Below are positions 37,798-49,589 of a DNA stretch of 64,000 nt, in pieces. The position numbers and the translations under genes were made by a program. Under the pieces are notes generated by a model, which was not told the DNA's origin, ran no database searches, and worked only from the letters and a program-made list of their open reading frames with translations. Where the stretch lies: positions 22,659-86,658 of the forward strand of contig LSSN01006112.1 in the NCBI GenBank assembly GCA_001970855.1, given 5' to 3'. This DNA is from Smittium culicis (Eukaryota > Kickxellomycota > Harpellomycetes > Harpellales > Legeriomycetaceae). Position 1 is the first letter of the stretch. Each line of letters begins with the position of its first letter.

Positions 37798-39972
37798 TTA
37801 ACTTAATATTGAACTTAAAATATCAATAACATAATCGTAATTAAGATAATCAAAGAATGAAAATTCTAATGGGCTAGATATATTGAAATTAGAAGGATCA
37901 ATTAAATTGTTAGATGTTTTACTTACTTCTATGGAGATACTGTTAGTTTCATCAATTTTAAATATTCCAGATATTTTAGCCGAAAAATTATCCATAGCCG
38001 AAGGTCTATTTATCATGCTATCAGCAATATCTATATTTGGAGTAATATTAAATTCTTGACTTGTTTGTATAAATTCTCTTCAAGCAAGATTATTCCTTTT
38101 ATCATTTAAAAAACCATCAATATTAGATAGAAATATTCCACCAGAAACTACACCAAATCCTTTAAAAATAGTTTTACCAATCATAGGTAGTGTCATGTAT
38201 TGTAGATCTAAACCTATACTTTGTGTTAAAAATTTATAGCCAAAATCAACTTTGGATAAAATAAACAAACTAACCAAAGTTGAAAAGGCTTCAAGATGTA
38301 TAGATATTATTACTATACTAAAATAGTTCATTATAGGAGCCTTTAATGCAATAGCTAATACTAAACAATGTACTAAAATAAAAGATAAATTTTTATATAT
38401 AACAAATGGGAACATAAATATAATTTTAAGCCATATAAAATAAATCTTTTTTAATTTTTTAAATATATATTTTAATGAATCCATTCGCCAAATGGGCGTT
38501 AATAAAGCAAAAGATAATGTTGGAATAGTTGATACTGAATATTCAAATATATCTAAAAATAAATTAGGGAAAATACCAGTAAAAATAACAGCTATAAAAA
38601 GAGGGATAATTAAATGAAAATCTCTTAAAACAAAATCTTTATTAGATTGAAGATAAAGACTATAAGAACCAAAGAATCCTCGAGAGAAGAACCAAATAGA
38701 ATAAATAGGAACAATAATAATACTAAAAGTAGCTAGAATAGCAGTAAAAGATAAATTAAATTTAAAGATACCGATTAAAGATAAGAATTCTCCAATAAAA
38801 TTAGAAGTTAAAGGAGTAGACATATTAGCTAAAATAAGAATAAAAAAGAAAAAAGAAAAATAAGGAAGATAAATAGAAAGCCCTTTAAAATAAAGTAAAG
38901 TTCTTGTATGAAAAATATCATATAAAATAGCGGCACAAATAAATAAAGCAGGAGAAGTAAAACCATGAGCAAGAGAAAAAAATAAAGCACCAGAAAGACC
39001 ATGATAAGAATTACTAAAAAGAGCTAAAATAATAATAGCCATATGACCTATAGAACTATAAGCTATTATTTTTTTAATATCAATTTGTCTTAAAGTAGAA
39101 AAAGAAGAATAAATAAGACTTATAATACCTAATGTCATAATTAAAGGAGTAAAATAAGAAGAAGCTGAAGGAAATAAAATTAAAGAATATTTTATAAAAC
39201 CATAAGTAGCTAATTTTAACATCAAAGCTGCTAATATTATTGAACCTGTTAAAGGAGCTTCAGTATGAGCTAAAGGTAACCATTGATGAAAAGGGATAAG
39301 TGGTGTTTTAATAGCAAAAGAAATAAAAAACCCAAACCATAATAAAGATTGTGTATAATAATCAATATAAGAAGTTGATATTAATAAATAATCAGTTGTT
39401 CCTAAATAAGAATATAATTTTAATATACTAAATAACATTAATAATGATCCTGCAAATGTCATTAAAAAAAATTGATATGTTGCATAGATTCTTGTTCTTT
39501 TTTCGAGTTTTACAATCCCTCCTTTACCTACAGCTCCTTGTGGATCACTACCATATATACCTATTAAAAAAAACATAGGTATTAAAGAACTTTCAAAAGA
39601 AATATAAAAAATTACAATATCTAATGATGTAAAAATAAAAATAAATATTGATTCTAATAATAATAATAATATTATAAATTCTTTTATTTTTTCTTTTATT
39701 CCCCAACCACCTAGTATTGCTATTGGCATTATAAAAGCCGTTAATATAATAAATAATAATGAAATAGTATCTATACCAAATCTTATATTTGATAATAATT
39801 GTATGTATACATAATCTGGATTATTATAATCATATACTATCCATATCATTATTACAATTATAAATTCTGTTATTGTTGATAACAGACCTATTTTTTTGAT
39901 TAATAAAGTATTATTAATCGTTAAAATAATTAAAGATCCAATTATTGGCACTAATAATAATAATAATAACAT
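37798..39972 (-). CDS. nad4: NADH dehydrogenase subunit 4 with long C-terminal extension
   Basis: Proton-pumping subunit of complex I. Residues 1 to about 496 are a normal nad4, ending near FPNLFLDIFEYSVS. The same frame then continues at residue 497 (MDSLKYIFKKLKKIYFIW) for about 228 more residues. One TGA codon (38077-38079, read as Trp) lies between NNLA and REFIQTSQEF, giving 724 residues to TAA at 37798. If TGA stopped translation, the protein would be 630 residues, still 130 too long. The extension has its own membrane segments and is homologous to the 237-residue ORF at 2082-2795. It is not an endonuclease. No intron is present. The extra domain may be a fused parasitic ORF or may be cut off after translation; neither can be decided here. 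Confidence 0.92.
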
Positions 39973-40035
39973 AATTTGTTTTTTGTTTTTGTTTTTAATA
40001 CTTCCCGTTATTTCATAATTTTTTGTTTTGTTTTT

Positions 40036-40196
40036 TTATTTTAAGGATTTTAAGGATTTGAACCTTAAGAGAAGCATTTCATGTCTCTCCCTTACCTAAT
40101 ATAATCCCATTATTTATATTTTTATTTTAAGGATTTTAAGGATTTGAACCTTAAGAGAAGCATTTAATACCTCTCCCTTACCTAATATAATCCCAC
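40036..40196 (-). repeat. Tandem pair of tRNA-like segments
   Basis: Two copies of about 75 bp (40036-40110 and 40122-40196, period 86) that differ at few positions. On the - strand each has GGTTCAAATCC like a T-arm, flanked by TTAAGG/CCTTAA, and a 5' GGGATT that can pair with AATCCT at the end. The middle is taken up by the dispersed hairpin GAGACATGAAATGCTTCTC and no convincing anticodon arm remains, so this looks like a dead, duplicated tRNA remnant in the nad4 leader. Confidence 0.4.
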
Positions 40197-40296
40197 ATAT
40201 GCTTAATTATTAAACTACGAAGTAACCAATATAGATGAAAAACTTTTTTTTTTAACTTTCGGGATTAATATAGTCTTAAAAATAAAAGTATTAATT

Positions 40297-40352
40297 TTTA
40301 TACCTTGAACAGATAATAATATCTAGTTTTATGAAAATTAGTTTCAATCTCT
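40297..40352 (-). promoter_or_regulatory. Inverted copy of the rnl 5' region, facing nad4
   Basis: On the - strand it reads AGAGATT, then AAACTAGATATTATTATCTG and TTCAAGGTATAAAAATTAAT, matching 46731-46795 ahead of rnl. It lies about 330 bp upstream of nad4 in the right orientation. A shared transcription start is the simplest reading. Confidence 0.55.
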
Positions 40353-40470
40353 CAAACTCGGTTATAAATTTAAGGTAAAATGTATATAAGTTTGCAGGTA
40401 GGAGGTAAATAGTGAACAAAGATAGTGAGTAGATTGGGAATGTAAAGATTCCCAATGGGTAGATTTCAAT

Positions 40471-40528
40471 ATAAAATATTGATATGGAAAGATTTCAATA
40501 TAAAATATTGATATGGAAAGATTGAAAT
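40471..40528. repeat. 29-bp tandem repeat
   Basis: Two head-to-tail copies of GATTTCAATATAAAATATTG plus ATATGGAAA, followed by a third degenerate unit. Confidence 0.7.
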
Positions 40529-41141
40529 ATATATGGGTAGATTCGAAAATAAAAATTTGAAGTTACCATAATAATAAGATACTACGTATCTGGATAATAA
40601 TAAATATAAGAAAATATATATGAAATTATAATCGTAACGTAGTTACCTTATATTAATCGTTAGGTAATTAGTTATAAGTTATTATAATAAATAAGCCAGT
40701 AACCTCATATAGTTTAATTATATATATTCCTATCCAGGTAGTACTTCTATGTTTATAAAAGAAATAATATAAGGTATAGCTATAAGAGTACGTAGTACTA
40801 TACTTCGATAAGTAATAAAATCTTTTTAAACTATATTACCATTTTTATTATCCATTTTTTATTATAAATAAAACTTTTACAAATTAAGTTAATTTATTAT
40901 TATTAGTAGTAGTATCAGTATTATTAAAAAATATTAGAAAAGATAATTGGAAGTAAAAAATAAAAATGAGGTAGGTTTGGTATATATTATCTATCTAATT
41001 TTATAAGGATATGACTGATTATAGCATCCTAAATGGATTATACAAGGTGTTAATTTTATTAAACCATTGATTACTTAGAAATATAAAATATATCGATTTT
41101 ATTTGAGACCATTTAATTTTTAATTTTATAACGATTCCAAA

Positions 41142-41247
41142 AGCGTAGGTTGGTTACAATAGACTTATAGCGTAGGTTGGTTACAATAGACTTATAGCGT
41201 AGATTGGTTCAAATAAAATAAAGCGTAAGTTGGTTACAACCAAATAG
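41142..41247. repeat. 27-bp tandem repeat, about four copies
   Basis: Unit AGCGTAGGTTGGTTACAATA plus GACTTAT, two nearly exact copies followed by two diverged ones. Confidence 0.85.
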
Positions 41248-42061
41248 AGTATATATCTCCAACAATTAAATTTTAAATAATACTACCTATCATAATCATT
41301 AATGACCAAATTACTTTATTTTTCACCCAATTTTAATTGAATAAATTAAAGAGAGTTTAGATCTCATCCTTTTCTTATTATTATCATATTCTTATGCAAA
41401 ATAATATTACATATAATTTTTGGCTTTATTTCCTCGTTTTATTACTGAATTTCTTATATTTTTACTTTTTAAATCTCAGTTTAATTTTTCCTCTAACCCT
41501 CCCCTTTAATATTTTATTCAGTTCCTTTCCAGATTAAGTACTTAATTTATGACAAAATAAGTAGGTTTATTTTTAATATTTTAATGGATTCGGATACTAA
41601 GTATCGGGATGGGAAGATATCAATTTCATTATTTTTTACCCCTAGTATTTTTTATGTCCTTATTTCACTATCTCAAAGGTAGTTTTTTCAAATTTTATTT
41701 TATTACCTCTTAACCCAATAATTACAAATAATGAGAATAATTATTGGTATAAGGTTTATCTACATATTAACAAGCCAGTTTTAATTATACTCCATACAAT
41801 AAACAGCATTTATTATACATTAACCCGACAAGTTTTTGAATATATAATTAAGTAGGCACTTTGATCAGCCTGACGCTTCCTTGGAAGCAATTAAAGCTTT
41901 TAAGGCTAATAAAAAATAAAAGTAAAAGAATAAATATTAGAATGAAAAAGATTTAAAGTTTTTAATTTAAAAATTAACAATAGATCATCTAATCTTATTT
42001 CTAATTATGATTTATTATTCCACTTAAATAATTTAATGGATAAAGTTATGAAATAACTGAT

Positions 42062-42122
42062 TTATACCTTGAACACATAACAATATCTAGTTTAATGAAA
42101 TTATATATTAATCTCTTTATAA
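42062..42122 (-). promoter_or_regulatory. Second inverted copy of the rnl 5' region
   Basis: The - strand carries AAAGAGATT, TTAAACTAGATATTGTTATG and TGTTCAAGGTATAAA, the same elements in the same order as 46731-46790. No gene follows within 1.7 kb except the other copy. Confidence 0.5.
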
Positions 42123-42589
42123 ATAAATAATTTTAAGTAATATAACGTATAATGAATAAATAAAAGAATAATTATCACATACCCTAACGTAATTACGTAA
42201 AGTGAATATTAGATACAACTAACGGCATGTTTAACATGCACTTATTATAATCGTATTATATAAATTTTATCATACTGTCATTACTTTATTATGCTTAATA
42301 GATAGGATCTTTATATAATTTACATTATGTAATAATTTATATGGCCGTCATAATTTTCATATTAAGCTTAAATTATAGTTTAAGTCATTCTATTTTAGGT
42401 ATTTTTCCAGGGATATAGATTAAATTGATATTATATGATTAGAAATCTTATTCTTTAAATTAAGATACTGCGTATCTTATTTATTATAATATTAAATATT
42501 TAATGATATAATATTCCCTTATCAATATTTAATTAAGCTATCTAAACTAATAAGACATATATATCCTAAAGGAATAAAAAGTAACCATA

Positions 42590-45500
42590 TTCACCGAATG
42601 TTCCATTTTTAATTTTACCATATGTACCTAATTTATATTTAAAATAACCATATAAACTTAATGGTACTATCTATACTCAATGGAACCATTTAATACTTTA
42701 ATTTATATTAAAGATTCCATTTAAGCCTAATGTAATAATCGTTACGAAGTTACCAGATATAATTTTTATAATTTATTCGTACTATCTATACTCAATATAA
42801 TACTTTCACGTTTTATTTATCCATTTAATACCTAATGGTATAATATATACCAAATGAATCTATATCTTATCTAATGGTTCTATTTCAAGTATATAGGTAC
42901 AATCTATATTTTATAAACCAATTAATAATAATACTAATATTATTATTCTTTTTCAAGAATCCGTACTGGTACGGATTTATAGGTCCTATTGATTTATTAA
43001 GCTGATTTATTTATTATTGGGAGTGAATTGATGTAATTCAATTTTTTCTAAACTTTAGAAAAATGTTTAATTTTACATTTAATAAATTTAATTTATTAAT
43101 AATTTTTGGTCATATATTTATTTTTTATTATAAAGGTTTACTTGTTTTTTATATACATATTTCTTATATGTTTATTCTTTTTAAAATAGGTTACTAGGTT
43201 CAATTAGTAAAGAATTATATATAAATTGATCCTAAGATATTTATTTAATTCCTCTTTATTAGTTATAAATTTATTTTATATTTTGATATATAATATACGT
43301 AGTATATTATTTTTATTTTAAATATACGTAGTATATTTAAATATTTAGATAAATAATCATATATTAATTGATTCTATTGATTAATATATTGCAAATGGGA
43401 TTAATATATTAATAGCTCAATCATTCTATTTAGAAGATTATTGAATCATATACATATTTTAATCCTTTATAATAGGTTCTTTGGTCATATTTTATTTTTA
43501 ATTTTTCCAGTTAATTTTTTGGTCGTATTTATCAGTAAATTTATTATTATGTCCACCGGTACTATAAACCGGTTATGGGTTTTTGATATTTTCTATTCTC
43601 TGATTTCTCATTGAATGTCTGAGCCTTTATACCTAATTATAATTTACTTCATATTGTATCTCTATCCTTTCTTGTAATTCATTATATTTCTTTCTAATTC
43701 ACTACTTTCTTTCTAATTCATTATATATAGTTTCATTAGGTATCCGATGGTTATTACAAGTATGGTATTTGATTAATAAGTATAGAAATTAATAAAAAAG
43801 TAGGATATTAATAGATATAATAATGTGTTAGATAAATCTATACAGTAGTGAAATCTCTTTTTTTTTATGTCGAAATTATCTAATTCGGATAAAAAATCCT
43901 TTATTATCAATAAATTATATGGTAATTTTGATTATTAATATTTATCAATAAAATAAAATATTCAATATTTTATTTCTTTACTTGTGTTCAATGCTTTAAA
44001 TATAATATTGAATAAAGATGGTACTTATTTATATTAAATCATATTATATATGTACTATTTAATCGTAACGTAGTAACCATCTATTTAATATTATATGGTT
44101 CGAATGAGTATAGATAGTACTTATAAAATTTAAATTTTATGATAAAGAATTAAAGGTACGATTAGGCTTAGATTGTACCATTTATTTTAAATCTAATAAA
44201 ATTATACCATTAAGTATTTAATGGTTCCATTAAGTTTATAAAGTTCAAAATTTTATAAAGAGTTATAAATTGTACTTGTTGACTTTTAATAGATCAAAAG
44301 ATTAAAATAGTACCATCTAATGTTTATTTGGTTCTATATGTACTATTATAATTTATATAGTTCGATATAATTAAGATAGTACCATTAGGTAAAAATCGAT
44401 TAATTTCACTTGATATAGTAATAAAAAGTATATATAGCTCCATTAAATACACATAACAATGTGAGTTGTACCATTAAATTTAGAGAGTACCATCGATTTG
44501 AAAATATTATTCCAATTAGCTTTATATAGTACCATTGAATTTAGATATAACCTTTTAATATTAATAAGGAAATATTATTCCATTATAATTTAAATAGTTT
44601 CATTAGGCTTATATGGTTCCACTTAATATTAAATAAAAATGGATTGGAACACGCACTGTTCCAACGAGTCGAGTTGAATACTTAGTATTCATAATATAGT
44701 TGAATACAAAGAGCCGCATTCGAATAATGGGGGTAAATAGAGCCGCATTCCAATAATGGCGATTAATAGACCCGCATTCCAATAATGGGGGTAAATAGGG
44801 ATACTAAAAGTATCGGAACAATTAGATTAGATAGAGTACCATTGAATATAGATAGTACCATATCATATTAGAAAAATTAATGGTAAGATTTAGTATAGGT
44901 GATACTAATTAAATATAAATAAGAAAATATAGTACCATTGAGTATTATATGGTTCGATTGTATTAAGATAGTACCGATTCATTACATGAATCCTATTTTT
45001 ATCTAACTTTACAATTAAGTAAAAATGGATTGGAACACGCACTGTTCGAATGAGTGGATCCGTTTTATTAGAATAAAAATAAGCCGATAACTTATAATTA
45101 TCAATTAGGTGGCTTCTTGCCCACTCCCTCCACCCGAAGCTCCATTAATTGTTAATTTGATCGTTACGTAGTAACCTTAAATAGTTCGATTGTATTTAGA
45201 TAGTACCTTTTCTTTTTTATCTGATTTTATTGTATTTATAGACTAGAAATGGTTCGTAAAGGCTTATATGCTACCATTTTATTTAGATGGTTACTACGTA
45301 ACTTATATTAATTAGAAATGGTTATATTAGGCTTAGATTGTACCATTTTATATTAATAAAGTACATATAGTGTTATATATTCACTTGAAAATGTAATATA
45401 AAATTTAGATGGATCCATTTATTATTTATAGAAGTTATATATGGTAACTTCGTAACGATATTACATTAGACTTATACCTATTTATAAGTTTTTTATGGAA

Positions 45501-45700
45501 CCATAAAATTTATATGGTTCCTTATTTTATATATATAGTGTTATATATTCACTTGAAAATGTTCTATTAGACTTAGATGCTATTTATTATTTATTAGGTT
45601 CTATATGTACCATTAGAATATATATAGTTCTTCTCATTGGATACTACCTATTCTATTTTACCATTCATATATAAAGTATCTCAATGTTCCCATTGGAACA
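42590..45700. repeat. Field of degenerate GTACCATT / GGTTCCATT repeats
   Basis: Dozens of imperfect 15-25 bp units with the cores AGTACCATT(A/G)A and ATGGTTCCATTAAG. To the left of about 42900 they occur mainly as the complement (AATGGTACTATCTATACTCA), to the right of about 44000 mainly in the forward sense. No open frame is linked to them. A 29-bp tandem array (CCGCATTCCAATAATGG, three copies, 44711-44798) lies within. Confidence 0.7.
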
Positions 45701-46730
45701 CTGCGTGTTCGTATGGTTCTTTTTTATATTAGAAAATATTGTAGTATTCAATTGTACTATATATAATTGAATATTGATGGTTACTTTATTCAATTTCACC
45801 ATATTTTAATAATTTATATATTTACTTAATGGTTATATTTCAAGTATACAGGTATAATATTACCTAATTTATATTTAATGGTGTTATCTTAAATGTTACT
45901 ATTTAAGATAAATATATGCTCTTTATTATTTTTTTATATGTAATATAACCTTTTATTTATAAAGATTATACTATATATTAAGTAATATTAGTAAGGTTAC
46001 GTAGTAACGAAATACAAACTATGAGTAATTATCACAAAGCCAATAGATACTATTCGCTTTATGAGACCAATATATGAGTTATGTACATAACTCATAATGA
46101 TTATACTATGTATAAGCTTATATAAAAAAATAATTATTTTAAGCTTCCGGTCGATTAAATGGCCTAATAAGCTAATGGGGTGATGACGTTAAATAACGTA
46201 ATCACGGTCGAGCCAACTGCTTCTATCTAATAAAATATAAATTATAATAAAAGGTAATATCTTGCCATTCCGATACTTTTATATCCCAATCTAATTTTTA
46301 GTTATAATTAATTACTGCATCCGATTATATAATCATTTGGAAGTATATTAGTCATTAGCTCCCAGTTAGCCCATCCTTCGATGGGATAACCTCCCAGTGA
46401 ATGGCAAGTAGCCTCGGGCTGGAGACTTATATACCCAAAGGAGAGCTACAAAGGGGGAAAAATAATTAAAAATAGATTTCAATATAAATATTGATATGGG
46501 AAGATAAAAATATGTAAACCATTTATAATGAATGGTAATTTTTACCATTAGATGAAATATTTAAGGTAAAACCAAATGAGTATTTAAATAAATTTAAATA
46601 AAATTTAATGGCCTAGGTTCGTAAGAACGAACAGCTTAAGGTTGAATAAAGATATAGTCAAGGTAAAATAATTAAATTATATAGATAATATGGAAAAATA
46701 ATGAATAGTATATATATAAATATATATAAT

Positions 46731-46790
46731 AAAGAGATTTAACTTACTATCGGTTAAACTAGATATTGTTATGTGTTCAAGGTATAAAAA
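46731..46790 (+). promoter_or_regulatory. Putative rnl promoter / 5' end region
   Basis: The segment with AAACTAGATATTGTTATGTG and TTCAAGGTATAAA occurs three times in the window: here directly before rnl, and inverted at 42062-42122 and 40297-40352. Conservation outside the rRNA and orientation toward rnl and nad4 suggest a promoter or processing signal. Confidence 0.5.
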
Positions 46791-49510
46791 TTAATAATCA
46801 AGAAATAAAAGGGATCATAGAGAATGACAAACCTATATATCAGATGGAGGTTAAAACCAAAAAATTGTGGATTAAAAGATGAAACAATAAATTCCAAAGA
46901 TATAAAAATATCAAAGGGCAAAGCCAAAAAAAACCTGCAGAACTGAAACATCTAATTAAGCAGAGGAAAAGAAATCAACCGAGATTCAAAAAGTAGTGGC
47001 GAACAAAATTTGAACAGTCAGAGAGGCATGTAATGCTTCTCTTATATTTATATTTTTACCTAAATAAAATGGAAAGTTAAACCAAAGAAGGTGAAAGTCC
47101 AGTGGGATAAATTAATATAAATATAAAAAAAAGTAGAATAAGAGAAAACTTGTTTGAAAAAAGGGGAACCATCCTCTAAGACTAAATATGATATATAGAG
47201 TAATAGAGTAAAGTACTGTAAAGGAACAGATTGAAAAGATGAAGACGTTATACGTCTGTAGATAACTAGTGAAAAAGAACCTGAATCTGTGATTCTATAA
47301 GTAGGAGAAAAATAAAAGAATAAACTCCGTACCTTTTGCATAATGGGTCAGCAAGTTGATAATAGAAGCAAGATGAAAAATCGTAATGAAAATATCGGAT
47401 GTTTAATCCTTAATAAGTTTCTATTATCAGACCCGAAATCTAGTGATCTTCCCATGATCAAGTTATAGGACTGAACCTTAGTTTGTTGCAATAAACAAGG
47501 ATGAATTGTGGGAAGGGGCGAAAGACCAATCGAACTAGAAGATAGCTGGTATTCCGCGAAAACTATAATAGTAGAACATTTTAAAAAAAATTAAAATCAA
47601 TTTTGCAATGGATTATCTTTAATTACCAAAAAAAATGAGTAAATTAAAAAAAAAAAAATCTAATCATAAAAAGATTTTAAGTTAAAGTATAAAATAGTCA
47701 GTCTTAAGGGGATAAGCTCATAAGACAAAAGGGAAAAAGCCCTAAACCTAAAATAAGGTCCCTAATGAATGACTAAGTGATATAAAGAAAGTAATGCTAA
47801 TTATTCAACTCTTTAGTGGGCTTGGAGTCAGCCATCTATAAAAGAAAGCGTAATAGCTCAAGAGGAAAAATGTTTTTCATTTTTGATAATTTGCATCGAA
47901 AATGTAAAGGGTCTAAAGTCATTAACCGAAATTAGGTGTTAAATCGGTAGCGGAACATTCAGTAAATGGAAAGGAAAGGTAAAAACCGTACCTCATATCT
48001 GAAGAGAGAATGCTGACATGAGTAACAAAAATGAATGTTAAAATCATTCACGCCGAAAAAAATAGGTTAAACTGAGATAGGATAAACCTCTTAGAAAAAA
48101 AACGGTCTCTAAAATAAATATAAATTGATGAGTAGATAAGCAAATATCTGTTATTAATAAATTAATTTTGGTTTTCATCTTTAATTTATTTTTAACCTGG
48201 AAAAATTTTTATCTTACCGTTCTAATTCCAACACTGGTTTTTTTATTGAGTATATTCAGGCGTTTCAGATAATCATCTTTAAGGAACTCGGCAAATTACC
48301 TCTGTAACTTAGGGATAAAGAGGGGTGAGGGCATATAATGCCGCCACCGACACAGAATAGAAGAGAACAACTGTTTACTAAAAACATAGCACTTTGCCAT
48401 AGCTTACAGCCTTAGTATAAAGTGTGAAACCTGCCCAGTGCTAGTAAGTTAAATAAGAATTTTATTATGATTTTCTTATAATCTCTAGTAAACGGCGGTC
48501 CTAACTATGAGGATCCTAAGGTAGCAAAATCCATTGTCATCTAATTAGTGACCTGCATGAATGGTATAATGACTTCTCTTACTGTCTCAAAGATGAACTG
48601 AGTGAAATTACAATATCCGTGCAGATGCGGATTACCATTAGCTAGACGGGAAGACCCTTTGAAGCTTTACTGTTAATAAATATTTTTTTTATGATTTTTA
48701 GGTGTAGAATATAAGGTAGTCATTTATTGGCAATAGTGAAATCCCTTAACTAAAATTCTAATTAAAAGGACGCATGCGTACGTCCCGTTGTTTATGAGAC
48801 AGTTTTCTTGGGATGAGATCCTCATAAATAGTAACTGAGGAGTTCTAAGCTCTATTTTTGCAGATGGGTTATCTGCCGTGAAAAATAATCACGATATTAA
48901 TATAATGATAAAATAGGGTTAACGATAAGGATTACAATCCGAATCGGGTCGTAAGACGGACATAGTGAACCGATAATATCAATATGGAATGGTTATCGAT
49001 TATCGGATTAAGCTACTCAAGGGATAACAGGCTAGTTATGCACGAGAGTACCTATTGACTGCATAGCTCGGCACCTCGATGTCGACTCATCTTATCCTGG
49101 AGCAGTAGTATGTTCCAAGGGTTTGGCTGTTCGCCAAATAAAAAGGTACGTGAGTTGGGTTAAATACGTCGTAAGACAGTATGGATCCTATCTACTAATG
49201 GAAAACAATTATAATTTTGGTCTTTTTCGTAGTACGAAAGGAATCGATTGAGTTAATCCCTTGTTTTTCAGTTATAAAAACTTGAAGATTTTTGTATAGC
49301 TGAGAAGCAATATTAATAAATGATAACTACTGAAAGCATATAAAGTAGGAAACAAGCCAAAAGAAATTGTTAATATAAAGAAAGGATAAAGATAATATCC
49401 AAAAAATAAAGGAAAATAAACCTTTTCATAGGCTTATAGTGAAAGGACCGTGAGGTCGGAGCTAAATAGTACTAATTTTCAAGAAACTTGATTAAAATTT
49501 ATCAAAAAAA
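46786..49510 (+). rRNA. rnl: Large subunit ribosomal RNA
   Basis: Conserved LSU segments in order: GAACTGAAACATCTAA and AAGAAATCAACCGAGATT (46940-46993), TAATGGGTCAGCAAG (47341), GAGAATGCTGACATGAGTAA (48007), GGAACTCGGCAAATTACC (48283), CTGTTTACTAAAAACA (48370), GATGTCGACTCATC (49079), GTGAGTTGGGTTAAATACGT (49151) and AGTACGAAAGGAATCGATTG in the sarcin-ricin loop region. No intron is present, and rps3 is not inside it, unlike in many ascomycetes. Ends are approximate: the 5' end lies between 46740 and 46800, the 3' end near 49490-49540. A palindromic insert (GACGCATGCGTACGTC, 48770) occupies a variable helix. Confidence 0.93.
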
Positions 49511-49589
49511 ATTAAACACTAACGTATTGATTGTAAGACGTAATAGATTTTATAGCATCGAAAGCCGATGCTCCTGATTTTTCTATTAC

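Larger units (their letters stand above)
40197..46730. other. Large repeat-rich spacer at the strand switch
   Basis: No gene in 6.5 kb between leftward nad4 and rightward rnl. It holds two inverted copies of the rnl 5' region, several short tandem repeats, a field of degenerate GTACCATT/GGTTCCATT motifs, palindromes (GTTACGTAGTAAC, ACACGCACTGTTC) and GC clusters near 45083-45145, 46140-46230 and 46360-46425. Such a divergent spacer is a reasonable place for promoters or a replication origin, but none can be identified from sequence alone. Confidence 0.55.

Noticed and set aside
46366..47341. Three - strand frames
   Set aside because: They lie antisense to the start of rnl or over a GC cluster.
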